From positions 1-44,698 of the forward strand of contig JAFGBX010000254.1 in NCBI GenBank assembly GCA_016932935.1: a stretch of 44,698 nucleotides of DNA, given 5' to 3'. Positions 31,432 to 39,464 of this stretch are shown one piece after another. Under the pieces are notes generated by a model, which had not been told where the DNA came from, made no database searches, and was given only the letters and a program-made list of their open reading frames with translations. The DNA is from Promethearchaeota archaeon. GTDB lineage: Archaea; Asgardarchaeota; Lokiarchaeia; Sigyniarchaeales; Sigyniarchaeaceae. The number at the start of each line of letters is the position of its first letter. Within the stretch, counting starts at the first letter, position 1. Position numbers and translations under genes: made by a program.

Positions 31432-34400
31432 ATGATCGTCAAGGCGAGGCCATCATCGTGGGGGTCTTGCGGGAAAAAGGGAAGGAGGAAGGACCTCGGC
31501 ATGAAGGACAAGGGCTCGAAGAAGACCCAGGAGTCCAGATTGAGCGCGATGGATGGCGCTATTCGTGGCATGCAAAAAACACTCGAGCAGCTCGCTACCC
31601 ACACGCGGCCAACCGGGGCGTGGATCGCCAAGACCATCGGCGAGGAGGGCGAGTTCAAGCTGCTATGCGAGAGCGGCTCGAAGAACTTCGACGCGGCAGC
31701 GATGCAAGCCGTCACCGACATCGCCTTGAGCCTCGGCGGCATGTTGGATCGCCTCGGTCTCAAAGGCTGCAAGATCCTCCGCGAGAACAACATCAACGCC
31801 CGCCGCCTCGGCGCGTCGAAATACATCCCCCGCCAGCCGGATACGCTCGGAGTCGGCGAGGTGGAGCAGGCCGGCACCGGGGTCGCCTTCCAGGAACAGG
31901 TCGCCATCGGGGACGCGAAGTACTACTCGTCCGTCGCGGAGATGATCCAGCAGATCGCGGGCTGGGTCGCGGCTGCCTTGCAAGACGCCGCCACCTCACC
32001 CTACACGAGCAAGCTCTTCTTGAGCGTCTTCTCCAAGCTGTCGCCCCAGCTCGTCGACTACGTGGCCGAGAACATCGTGGGCCGGACGCAAGGGATCGTC
32101 AACTCGCGCACGAAGGTGCATCTCGCGACCCGCCAGGCAGACGGGAGCCTCGCCCTCCTCTCGACGACGAGGAACTCCATCGACTTGACGGTGCAAGGCG
32201 AGCTCGTCAAGTTCTTCGACCAACTAGTCAAGCTGACCAAGGGCCAGGCCCAGGAAGCGTCCATCGAATTCAGCTACCGCGATAGCACCGGAGCCGTGGG
32301 CAAGCAAGCGTTCTCCATCAGCACGCCCTCCGACCTCGGCTTCACCTCGTGGGGCGAGGTGACCACAGCCAGCGCACTCCACTGGCTTCGATCGCAGGGC
32401 ATGAACCTCGAGAACCAGGGCTTCAGTGTGCTCGGCGTGAAGGGAGCGGGGCACGTCGAGATGACGAACACCGGCACGAAGTGGATCGCCGAATGGGTCG
32501 CCACGCCAGGCACCGAGGAATACGCGGAGATCCCGACGTCCACCTCCTCGGACAGCGAGGTCATGGCTTTCTTGAACGCGCCCGACAAGCTGCTCGTCCG
32601 GTTCACCGAGGGCCAGACACCGTACCTCGTCACGGACGTTGACGCGAGCAAGATCGCCGACTTCCAGATCGAGGCCAACCGGCGCGTGTCTTTCACGCTG
32701 TGCAACCCGTCCTTCGAGGACGCCACGATGACGGCGGCCATGCAGCAGATCGCCCCGCACGTCCAGCCCCAGGTGCAAGAGGCCCGGGCGAGGTTCGCGG
32801 GCTTATGGTCGAGGATCCAGCATGCCCATCTCGTGGCGTACCGCCACGGACGGTACTCGGTAGACGAGATGGCGGCGCGCCTCAACGAGCTGCCCGGCGT
32901 GCACCACACAAGCGGCGGCTTAAGCACGGCCGGCTACACGATCTCCGTGTTCTTCAGCGCCGACGAGAGCAAGGGGGTTGATATCACGTTCGCCACGCAC
33001 AAGTCCAGGGGCGAGAATGCACCTTTCTTCGTCGTCCGCGCCCGGCCCGGCACGCACGTCCCGACGGCGCTGTCGACGGCGCTCGTCTTCGACGGCCGCT
33101 ACCCGGTCACGCTGGAGGGACGGCAACTCCCGCCCACCTTCACGACCGAGGCGCAGCGCACCCGATGGGGCTTCGACGAGGCCACGCGCGCCATCAAGGC
33201 CTTGCACGCGCTCGACGCGGTCGGTCCTGGCGGCTGGTCGTCCACCCAGTGGGCGTGGCAGACGGGCCCGTGGTCGCAACACATGGGCGAGTTCCGTGCC
33301 ACGTACGTGGCCTTCGTCAGCCAGCTCGATTACCTCGTGAACCACCCGTCGAAGCAGCAAGGCGCCCCCCGGTACCGGTTCGACCCGGAGAGCGTGTCTT
33401 TCGGCCCGAATGCCCAGCAGATCATCGTCCCATACTCGGTCGACTACCCGGCCGTCCCCGGCGTGTGGGACGGCGCCACGCTCGACGCGGTGGCGGTCAT
33501 CGACCTCTTCACGGGCGAGGCAGCGATCTACCTCGGCGCCGTCGGCGGCACCGTACTCGCATCCGGGACGGCCGTGTCCCCTGCCGACATCCGCGCGTCG
33601 TTCGATCCCCAGCGGCTCGGCCGCGTGGAAGGATTTGCCTCTGTACTCGCCGCAGATCTTTATAAAGCCCAAGATAATAATGGTGGTGAATATAGAGCCC
33701 AATGGGTTCCCGATTTTCTTGACCCTAGATTGCCTCCACCCGTTGCTGGAAACCTAATCTTAGCTTTACACCTCCAGATTATGACACCCTCCGGAGCAGT
33801 TGATATGGTTTATAGTGCAGAATTGTCGAGAGCTCCTCTGATTGACAGTCAAATTATTATCAGACGATACGATACTACCATAGGGGCATGGATCGACACA
33901 GGAAGCACCGAATATCGTCAAGCAGCTGGGGTTTTACAAAGATACGCGCAAGCATATGTATCTCTAGCGAGCAATGGTTACACAGTTATTGATAGAACTA
34001 CTGTCTGTGATTCCATAGATCCCGATGGTAATACGATTTTAGGGAATGATGGAAACGCCATAATTCGGATTCTAGTGATAAAGGACATCTATGATGATCA
34101 AATCGCAGTAATCAGAAGGGATCACCATGGTTATGAGTGCGATGTTGCTATCGCCGGATCTAGTGGTGCTTTATCATCAATGACTCTTCGATCTACCGAT
34201 ATTTTCTTGTTGACTAAGCAGATAACCAACTTCCAGCGCTGTGTAAGCATGGTGACTCAGAGATTTATTCCGTCTGGAACAAATCCTTATTGGAGTGCGC
34301 ACATCTCGATTACTGCTTGTACTTTAGGAATTAATCCTGCTGGTTGTCGAACCGGTATTGTAGGAGGGTTAATGCGATTAGAACGAAGTAATACACTATT

Positions 34401-35232
34401 AATGGATCTGGATGGGAATGTTCACGTTTCTACTTTTGAGATGGATATTCCTTTTGTATTCGAGTTATTGAATGAGCGTATTGGGATTGGTGAAATCATA
34501 CCTCCAGGAATTGTTGAAGCAGGCTGGATTGACGAGAAAGGAACCTTATTCGGAGCGCGGCTTCGTAAGACAATTGATAAGATAGCTGAGACTCCTAATA
34601 ACCCATACATACTTATCCCGGGAAGTATTGTTCTTACTCGTCCTTCGGTACAAAATGGAAGGGCTCAGATTGCTTTTGATGCCTTACAGATAGCAGATAG
34701 TGGAGAACCTATTAGTGTGATCACCTTTTCACTTTCCTCTGGAACTTATGCAGCTGCGATGGCTGACTGCGGTTTTTCAATCGTCTCACTGAGAGTTGGT
34801 AATGGAGAAGGCGTACGTTCCTCCCCCGTTGAAGTAGTTCAAGGGAGACAAAATGAAGGAAGATGGACTGAACTCGATCAGATTAGTACTCGACTCACAA
34901 CACTCGCAGAATTTTCTACTCTACTCTATTCTAAGGATCAAAATGGTGAAATTGAGGTGAAGCCATGCCGATTACGCGTTGTCAATAATGACAAGAATTA
35001 CCCTAATGAGCCTCCCCCTGATTGGTCTGTTGATATGATTGCCTTGGTTATAAAGGACTCGAGTGTTACACCAAATACGACTCTATGGACTATTCGCTTC
35101 GACAGCCTCTCGACCACAGCAGTATTCTCATATCATGGTGACAAGATTAAGCAATGGACATTTTTTGACCAAAATGTACCCTCGACGTCCTTGTACTATT
35201 TTATCAATAATATCCTAGTTCTTCCGCCTTGA
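31432..35232 (+). CDS. Unknown 1266-aa protein with compositionally chimeric gene
   Basis: One open frame runs from ATG 31432, with a strong GGAGG site 7 nt upstream, to TGA 35230-35232. A second ATG at 31501 is possible. Residues 1-735 are encoded with GC-rich codons like the neighbours. From about 33640 to the end the codons are strongly A/T-ending (many TTA, ATT, GAT and AGA), with no loss of frame. The N-terminal part contains helices (MQKTLEQLATHTRP, MIQQIAGWVAAALQ) and beta-rich repeats; the C-terminal part looks beta-rich too (GNLILALHLQIMTPSG, QIIIRRYDTTIG). I see no signal peptide and no membrane helix. No family is recognised. The junction suggests that the C-terminal half was acquired from an A/T-rich source or that the segment evolved separately. 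A TATA-like TTTATAAA at 33659-33666 lies right at the junction. Confidence 0.6.
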   Translation: MIVKARPSSWGSCGKKGRRKDLGMKDKGSKKTQESRLSAMDGAIRGMQKTLEQLATHTRPTGAWIAKTIGEEGEFKLLCESGSKNFDAAAMQAVTDIALSLGGMLDRLGLKGCKILRENNINARRLGASKYIPRQPDTLGVGEVEQAGTGVAFQEQVAIGDAKYYSSVAEMIQQIAGWVAAALQDAATSPYTSKLFLSVFSKLSPQLVDYVAENIVGRTQGIVNSRTKVHLATRQADGSLALLSTTRNSIDLTVQGELVKFFDQLVKLTKGQAQEASIEFSYRDSTGAVGKQAFSISTPSDLGFTSWGEVTTASALHWLRSQGMNLENQGFSVLGVKGAGHVEMTNTGTKWIAEWVATPGTEEYAEIPTSTSSDSEVMAFLNAPDKLLVRFTEGQTPYLVTDVDASKIADFQIEANRRVSFTLCNPSFEDATMTAAMQQIAPHVQPQVQEARARFAGLWSRIQHAHLVAYRHGRYSVDEMAARLNELPGVHHTSGGLSTAGYTISVFFSADESKGVDITFATHKSRGENAPFFVVRARPGTHVPTALSTALVFDGRYPVTLEGRQLPPTFTTEAQRTRWGFDEATRAIKALHALDAVGPGGWSSTQWAWQTGPWSQHMGEFRATYVAFVSQLDYLVNHPSKQQGAPRYRFDPESVSFGPNAQQIIVPYSVDYPAVPGVWDGATLDAVAVIDLFTGEAAIYLGAVGGTVLASGTAVSPADIRASFDPQRLGRVEGFASVLAADLYKAQDNNGGEYRAQWVPDFLDPRLPPPVAGNLILALHLQIMTPSGAVDMVYSAELSRAPLIDSQIIIRRYDTTIGAWIDTGSTEYRQAAGVLQRYAQAYVSLASNGYTVIDRTTVCDSIDPDGNTILGNDGNAIIRILVIKDIYDDQIAVIRRDHHGYECDVAIAGSSGALSSMTLRSTDIFLLTKQITNFQRCVSMVTQRFIPSGTNPYWSAHISITACTLGINPAGCRTGIVGGLMRLERSNTLLMDLDGNVHVSTFEMDIPFVFELLNERIGIGEIIPPGIVEAGWIDEKGTLFGARLRKTIDKIAETPNNPYILIPGSIVLTRPSVQNGRAQIAFDALQIADSGEPISVITFSLSSGTYAAAMADCGFSIVSLRVGNGEGVRSSPVEVVQGRQNEGRWTELDQISTRLTTLAEFSTLLYSKDQNGEIEVKPCRLRVVNNDKNYPNEPPPDWSVDMIALVIKDSSVTPNTTLWTIRFDSLSTTAVFSYHGDKIKQWTFFDQNVPSTSLYYFINNILVLPP

Positions 35233-35235
35233 ACC
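33640..35235 (+). other. A/T-rich compositional island inside the 1266-aa gene
   Basis: The switch at about 33640 and the return to GC-rich sequence just past the stop codon (about 35236) are both sharp. The island almost exactly covers the 3' part of one gene. No direct or inverted repeats marking an insertion are visible at its edges. Confidence 0.6.
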
Positions 35236-35249
35236 GACTTGCACTTGCA

Positions 35250-35260
35250 TTTTTTATCTT
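35250..35260 (+). terminator. T-run terminator after the 1266-aa gene
   Basis: ATTTTTTATCTT follows 18 nt after the stop. Confidence 0.45.
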
Positions 35261-35332
35261 GTCACCATCACCATGACCCGACTCTCCATCGAGTGGGCGC
35301 GTGCACACGCTGGTCGGCCGCGAAGCCTTGAG

Positions 35333-35424
35333 CATCTATAAATACCTAGGGAGAATACTTGCTTCGTCTAATCAAATGGAATGGCGGGGAAACCGTTCGG
35401 CTATCAGAGAAGTCGGGATATAGA
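35333..35424 (+). promoter_or_regulatory. Two candidate TATA boxes for the membrane-protein gene
   Basis: TCTATAAATACC (about 35335-35346) would give a leader of about 80 nt. GGGATATAGAC (about 35415-35425) lies about 30 nt before the ATG at 35448 and would give a leaderless transcript. The sequence does not decide between them. Confidence 0.35.
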
Positions 35425-35447
35425 CAGACTGCACGAAACCACGAGTG

Positions 35448-37340
35448 ATGAACATGAGAGGGCTGCCGGTCAAGGTACCGCCCGTCAAGGGCCTCGATGC
35501 TACGATGCTGCAGAAGATCGCCAGCACCGTCGAGGAGACCTCGAATAGCATCTGCAATAGCCTCTTGGAAGGCATACCCATCGAGGAGGCATTGAAGGAA
35601 GCCGTTGAATCCCACGTGAAGTCCGAGATCGCGAACGCGGTGATGCAGCAGTTAGAACCGCTGCTCGGAGATGAGGTGTTGAAGCAGCTTGCCAGCGTCG
35701 CGGTCGGCAAAGCGGTCGACAAGGCATGGGACAAGATAAAGCAGGAGATCCAGAGACGACGCGATCAGCCCTCGGGCACTGAGCCCACGCCTGACGTGCA
35801 GGCCCAGCAAGCCTACCCGACTGGCGTGCAAGCCCAGCAAGCCTACCCGGCTGGCGTGCAAGCCCAGCAGTCGTTCCCTGAACGTGCTGCTCCGCTCGTC
35901 TATGGTCGGCCGGCCTCCCAGCCCGGCCACCAAAGTTATCCAGGTGGGCCACCGGGCACGGAGGCGCAGAAGGACTACTTGAACCTGGCGAAGGTATACC
36001 GTAGTTGTGGCAACTCGATCGGGGCGGGCTTGATCTCCGTCGCGGGGTATGTCGGGGGGCCCATGCTCATGATTGTCCTTCCATCCTCGTTGTTCTACGA
36101 CGCGTACTGGAGCATCTTCATCTTCATCACCATGGCGATGTGCTCCACGGGCCTCGCCTTCACCTGCATCCTCATCGTGCAGCTGAACAAGGCGAGCAAG
36201 AACCAGGGCCAGCCGCTGCTCGCCACGCACATGCGGTTCTTGATAGCGGCGCTGGCCATCACCACGACCGTCGCCACCTGGTGCCTGTTCTGGGCCTTCA
36301 CGGCAATGTATTACAGGTACGACCCGTATCACGGGTACTTCGAGATACGCCTCTGGCCGTTTATGCCGTCGAACGTGGAAGATTGGCTCAAGATCATGCT
36401 CGCAGCCATCCCCGCCCTCGGCTTCGCCATCGCCTTCCTTCCCGTCGTCAACAAACAGATGCAGGCGATCAAGCCGTTCTTCCCCCCGAGCCGGAACCAG
36501 TGGTTCCCCTCCCCCGGGCACGAGGGCGTCAAGTGGGCGACCATCTCGGCGAAGCTCGGCTGGATCGCGGCGCTCAGCGCCGTGTTCGTGCCGATCTTCA
36601 TAACTTACATCACGTTCCGGAGCTATTCCGACCCGCTCGCCAGCTTCTTGTTCCCCTACATGGTGACGGGCATGGTCGCCTCATCGATCTCCGCGGGCGG
36701 ACATACTTTTGCGGCGGTGGTGGCCGGCGTGAAGTCGCAGTTCAAGTTCGCGCGCGGGTTCATCGGGTTGTTCCGGGAGCAGGCCGGCCTCCCCCCGCTC
36801 CCCGAGGGATACCGCATCCCCCCGGGCCTGCTCACCCGGCCCGCCTTCTTCTCGCCAAACGAGGCGGATATGTACCCGGCCGGCCTGTATGGCTACCACC
36901 GGGGCCGGGGCTATCCCCCCGGCGATGTCGGCTATGTGGAGCAAGCGCCCGCGCGGGTCACCTACCAGGGCCCGGCGAGCAGGCCGACCACCTGGGGGAC
37001 GCAAGGCCCCGTACCTGCCGGACCATCGTACGCGCAGCCCACAGCACGGCCCAGCCCACCCCCCGAAGCAGCGGCGCCGCAGGTGCCGCAGGTGCCGCAC
37101 AAGACCGTCGTGCAGCCCGAGTGGATGGCTCCGCTACCCGATGACCCGCGGGTGGCAGCGGCACCGGGGGGATCCCCCGCCGGCCCTCCAGGGCCCTCGC
37201 CCCCGGGGCCCGTTCAACCCCCGGAGGGCGAGCAGCCCGGCGGCGCCGGGAAGGACGAGGCGAGGGACGAGGCGAGGGACGAGGCGAGGGACGAGGCGAG
37301 GGACGAGGAGCTCACGCTCGACTTCGAGGACGTCGAATAG
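35448..37340 (+). CDS. Six-helix membrane protein with repeat-rich cytoplasmic tails
   Basis: The protein is about 630 aa. Residues 1-105 form a helical region (IASTVEETSNSICNSLLEG, amphipathic), followed by three 10-residue repeats (VQAQQAYPTG type, about 117-146). About six membrane helices follow between residues 185 and 440 (for example LAFTCILIVQL, IAALSAVFVPIFI). A long Pro/Gly/Tyr-rich tail (450-605) ends with four DEAR repeats and an acidic terminus (LTLDFEDVE). The tail resembles low-complexity cytoplasmic domains that recruit partners. No transporter or enzyme motif is seen. GTG 35445, ATG 35448 and ATG 35454 are all possible starts; I use 35448. A T8 run after the stop probably ends the transcript. 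Confidence 0.65.
   Translation: MNMRGLPVKVPPVKGLDATMLQKIASTVEETSNSICNSLLEGIPIEEALKEAVESHVKSEIANAVMQQLEPLLGDEVLKQLASVAVGKAVDKAWDKIKQEIQRRRDQPSGTEPTPDVQAQQAYPTGVQAQQAYPAGVQAQQSFPERAAPLVYGRPASQPGHQSYPGGPPGTEAQKDYLNLAKVYRSCGNSIGAGLISVAGYVGGPMLMIVLPSSLFYDAYWSIFIFITMAMCSTGLAFTCILIVQLNKASKNQGQPLLATHMRFLIAALAITTTVATWCLFWAFTAMYYRYDPYHGYFEIRLWPFMPSNVEDWLKIMLAAIPALGFAIAFLPVVNKQMQAIKPFFPPSRNQWFPSPGHEGVKWATISAKLGWIAALSAVFVPIFITYITFRSYSDPLASFLFPYMVTGMVASSISAGGHTFAAVVAGVKSQFKFARGFIGLFREQAGLPPLPEGYRIPPGLLTRPAFFSPNEADMYPAGLYGYHRGRGYPPGDVGYVEQAPARVTYQGPASRPTTWGTQGPVPAGPSYAQPTARPSPPPEAAAPQVPQVPHKTVVQPEWMAPLPDDPRVAAAPGGSPAGPPGPSPPGPVQPPEGEQPGGAGKDEARDEARDEARDEARDEELTLDFEDVE
35796..35885 (+). repeat. Three tandem 30-bp repeats coding VQAQQ-type decapeptides
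   Basis: Units start at 35796, 35826 and 35856. The first two differ in only a few bases; the third diverges at its end. They encode a Gln/Ala/Tyr/Pro linker before the membrane domain. Confidence 0.75.
37254..37301 (+). repeat. Four identical 12-bp repeats coding DEAR
   Basis: GACGAGGCGAGG occurs four times head to tail (37254, 37266, 37278, 37290), followed by a degenerate copy. A perfect microsatellite inside a coding frame is likely to vary in number between strains, which would change the length of the charged tail in frame. Confidence 0.85.
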
Positions 37341-37366
37341 GCCTCATCATCGCCTCCCGCCAGATG

Positions 37367-37376
37367 CTTTTTTTTC
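37367..37376 (+). terminator. T8-run terminator after the membrane-protein gene
   Basis: CTTTTTTTTC lies 26 nt after the stop at 37340 and just before the next gene. Confidence 0.45.
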
Positions 37377-37411
37377 CCTCGATTCCCTCTCCCCGTCAGA
37401 AGTGCCCCCCC

Positions 37412-37918
37412 GTGATCTCCGACGCCAACCTGAAGCCGTTGCTCGTGATTTATATCGGCGCGTTCGCCCCGCCGATGATCAAACACGTCAAGAACCGGTA
37501 CATCCTCCATCGTGACAGCGTGAGCAACATCGAGCGGAAGATTCTCGTCAACTTCGTGAATTTCAAGAAGGAAAAGGTCGGGATCAAGCCGTCCCCGAAG
37601 GAGATCGTCGTGTCGCTCTACAACACGTTGAAGCTCGTGGCGGAGCACGTGCTCGCACTGCACAAGGAGCGATACGACGAGGCGACCAAGAACTTGTTCA
37701 CGAACGAGGTCGAGCGGGCATGGGTGCTCAACGCGAAGAAGCCCGTCTCCGACGACATGCACGAGGGCTTGCTGTGGGTCGAAAAGGTGCGTGACGCGTG
37801 CGTGGTGGACGGGACGAACCCGGGCGCGTCCGACTTGATCTTGATCGAGAACAAAGTCAAGCACCTCCTGCGGGGCTTCGATCCGGGCGCGCTGCCGCAA
37901 GAGGGCGCGGGTCGGTAG
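37412..37918 (+). CDS. Unknown 168-aa protein
   Basis: The frame is open from 37364, but its first codons lie in the T-run terminator. GTG 37412 gives a better N-terminus (ISDANLKPLLVIYIGAF). The protein is mostly alpha-helical and basic (NIERKILVNFVNFKKEKVG, LKLVAEHVLALHKERYD) and has no Cys cluster, signal peptide or membrane helix. A helix ending RAWVLNAKKPVSDDMHEG precedes DACVVDGTNPGASDL. No family is recognised. The codon pattern supports it as a real gene. It is convergent with the DUF134 gene, with only 21 nt between them. Confidence 0.55.
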   Translation: MISDANLKPLLVIYIGAFAPPMIKHVKNRYILHRDSVSNIERKILVNFVNFKKEKVGIKPSPKEIVVSLYNTLKLVAEHVLALHKERYDEATKNLFTNEVERAWVLNAKKPVSDDMHEGLLWVEKVRDACVVDGTNPGASDLILIENKVKHLLRGFDPGALPQEGAGR

Positions 37919-37939
37919 AGGCAATCGAGGGATCCACGT

Positions 37940-38326
37940 TCACGCGCGGTTCGACGCCGCGGTGGCCGTGGCTTCGAGAGCCGTCTCTCCTGGTTCGGCG
38001 AACTTGAAGTCGCCGCCCTCGATCTTGATGGCCTTCCCGTGTACGAGGGCATCGGCGACTTTCTTCCGGGCCGCGTTTAAGATGCGCGATATCGTGGGTT
38101 GGCTGATCCTCATCAACGCCGCGGCTTCGTTCTGGGACTTGTCCTCGGCATCGATCAAGCGGATGGCCTCGAACTCGACGATCGTGAGCGCATTCGTTGG
38201 CAGGCCTTCCATCGCCAGTCCTGCGGGCTTGAAGAGGGCGCGTTCGTTTGGTATGGGCGCGGAGTGGATTATCTTCAGTTTGCGTGGTCTAGGAATCTTG
38301 ATCACCACGTGGGACTTTTTTCCCAC
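37940..38326 (-). CDS. DUF134-family DNA-binding regulator
   Basis: The 128-aa protein matches DUF134 (UPF0251): IPRPRKLKIIHSAP at the start, then LTIVEFEAIRLIDAED, a helix-turn-helix QNEAAALMRISQPTISRI with recognition helix, LNAARKKVADALVHGK, and the hallmark IEGGDF. Many DUF134 genes in archaea and bacteria are linked to metal or redox genes, but none is seen here. It is transcribed alone from a TATA element (38372-38363). The tail after IEGGDF is Ala/Thr-rich and not conserved. Confidence 0.85.
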   Translation of the reverse strand: MGKKSHVVIKIPRPRKLKIIHSAPIPNERALFKPAGLAMEGLPTNALTIVEFEAIRLIDAEDKSQNEAAALMRISQPTISRILNAARKKVADALVHGKAIKIEGGDFKFAEPGETALEATATAASNRA

Positions 38327-38362
38327 ACATCAAAGGGTAGTATGATGATCTAGTCGACAAGG

Positions 38363-38372
38363 CTTTTTAACC
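38363..38372 (-). promoter_or_regulatory. TATA box of the DUF134 gene
   Basis: On the minus strand GGTTAAAAAG lies about 40 nt before ATG 38326, giving a short leader of about 15 nt. Confidence 0.45.
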
Positions 38373-38463
38373 ATACCTATTCACTTTGACGGGGTATGGA
38401 CGGCCTCGCGGGCGTCACAGCGGGGCATTGCACGGAAAGCCACGACTAACGCCGCGCCAGGCG

Positions 38464-38919
38464 TCACGCGAAGATGAAGACCAAGATAGACACCACGACG
38501 ATGCTCGCCGCGCCGGCGATGACGAGGGCGAGGTTTTTCTTGGTCTTCGTGTCTGGCCTCGCGTTCTCCTTTAGTGCCTCGTCGGAGAAAGAGACGAACG
38601 ATGCAATGGCGCTGCCGACCGTCGCGGGGGCATCGATGCCTTGTCTGCCCCGCCGCGAGTAGACGAGGCCTGTGATCGCCGGGACTATCTTCGCAACCGG
38701 GTCGGCCTCGTGCACGTTCACGGCCGCCTCGCCGAAGTACCGCTTCGCCAGGGCCACCAACCCCTCGGGCAGGACGAGCTTGAGTAAATATTCGGAAAGG
38801 TACTTCTCGAACTTCTTCTTGGTGCAGGCCATGCACTCGTCCTTCCAACCTGGTGCACCCTGGATCTCCGCCTTGGACTTCTCCGTTATGTTGCTCCCGC
38901 AAGTTTTGCACTTCGGCAT
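38464..38919 (-). CDS. Zinc-ribbon, tail-anchored membrane protein (copy 2)
   Basis: This 151-aa protein starts with MPKCKTCGSN. C4-x2-C7 and C29-x2-C32 form a likely four-Cys zinc ribbon. A helical middle follows, and a single C-terminal hydrophobic segment (LALVIAGAASIVVVSILVFI) ends within two residues of the terminus, so the protein is tail-anchored with the zinc ribbon in the cytoplasm. It is paralogous to the gene just upstream (same Cys spacing and the shared APGW-x2-EC-x2-CT block). GGTGAT lies 4 nt before the ATG and may act as a ribosome binding site. It is probably co-transcribed with its paralogue after a 32-nt gap. The function is unknown. Confidence 0.7.
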   Translation of the reverse strand: MPKCKTCGSNITEKSKAEIQGAPGWKDECMACTKKKFEKYLSEYLLKLVLPEGLVALAKRYFGEAAVNVHEADPVAKIVPAITGLVYSRRGRQGIDAPATVGSAIASFVSFSDEALKENARPDTKTKKNLALVIAGAASIVVVSILVFIFA

Positions 38920-38951
38920 TGATATCACCACGATGGGGTTGGTGGTCGCTG

Positions 38952-39422
38952 CTAGGTGAGATAACCCGCGAGTATGACGATGATCGAGACGATCCCGACG
39001 ATGATTGCCCCCGCCAGGCACATCCTCGTGAGGCTGCCCCTGACCCGCGAGGCCAGTGCCTTCTCCAGTTGCTTCACGCGCGCGTCGAAATACCCGACGA
39101 ACTGCGCGATCGCGTCGCCCGGGGTGGTGGGTGCGGCACCTCCCTCCCCGAGACCCTGTTCGAGCACGGATATCGAGACGAAGTCGGCCACCGCGTCCCT
39201 GTCGTCCAGCGACGAGATGGTGCCCCGTGGCAGCGCGAAGTAGCCCTCGGCACGCAGCGCCAGCTCCTTGACCGTGAAGCTCTCCAGCAAGTAATCCTTC
39301 ACGTAGGCATCGAACCTCCGCCTCGTGCAAGCCGCGCACTCGCCATCCCAGCCCGGCGCCGCCTCGTACGGGGCCGACGATTCGACCGTGTACTCGCTCG
39401 AGCACGTTTTGCAGTGGGGCAT
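38952..39422 (-). CDS. Zinc-ribbon, tail-anchored membrane protein (copy 1)
   Basis: This 156-aa paralogue of the following gene begins MPHCKTCSSE with C4, C7, C29 and C32 in identical spacing, a shared RRRFDAYVKDYLLE-like helix, and a C-terminal membrane segment (GAIIVGIVSIIVILAGYL). The open frame starts earlier (39473), but ATG 39422 fits the paralogue and a TATA element 29 nt upstream. Tail-anchored proteins need post-translational membrane insertion (for example by GET3-like factors). It is first in a two-gene unit and divergent from RIO2. Confidence 0.7.
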   Translation of the reverse strand: MPHCKTCSSEYTVESSAPYEAAPGWDGECAACTRRRFDAYVKDYLLESFTVKELALRAEGYFALPRGTISSLDDRDAVADFVSISVLEQGLGEGGAAPTTPGDAIAQFVGYFDARVKQLEKALASRVRGSLTRMCLAGAIIVGIVSIIVILAGYLT

Positions 39423-39429
39423 ATGCGCA

Positions 39430-39454
39430 CTATAAAGGAAACGTGGTCTATATG
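39430..39454. promoter_or_regulatory. Interleaved divergent promoters of RIO2 and the zinc-ribbon unit
   Basis: CTATAAAG (39430-39437) is a TATA box about 31 nt before ATG 39465 (plus). CATATAGA (39454-39447, minus) is one about 29 nt before ATG 39422. The genes are only 42 nt apart and both TATA boxes lie inside that gap, each between the other's TATA box and start site. Simultaneous use of both should be sterically difficult. Confidence 0.5.
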
Positions 39455-39464
39455 TCTCCGTGAG

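Noticed and set aside
31323-31907. 5' extension of the minus-strand unknown gene (open to 31907)
   Set aside because: It overlaps the divergent 1266-aa gene and the shared promoter. The extension is Pro/Ser/Arg-rich, while ATG 31322 gives a clean start.
33680-33757. Out-of-frame micro-ORF at the composition junction (MVVNIEPNG start)
   Set aside because: Only 25 codons in another frame; the long frame continues with good protein-like sequence, so this is probably chance.
38853-39464. 204-codon upstream extension of the RIO2 frame
   Set aside because: It overlaps the zinc-ribbon genes. The RIO2 winged helix begins at ATG 39465 with a TATA box at the right distance.
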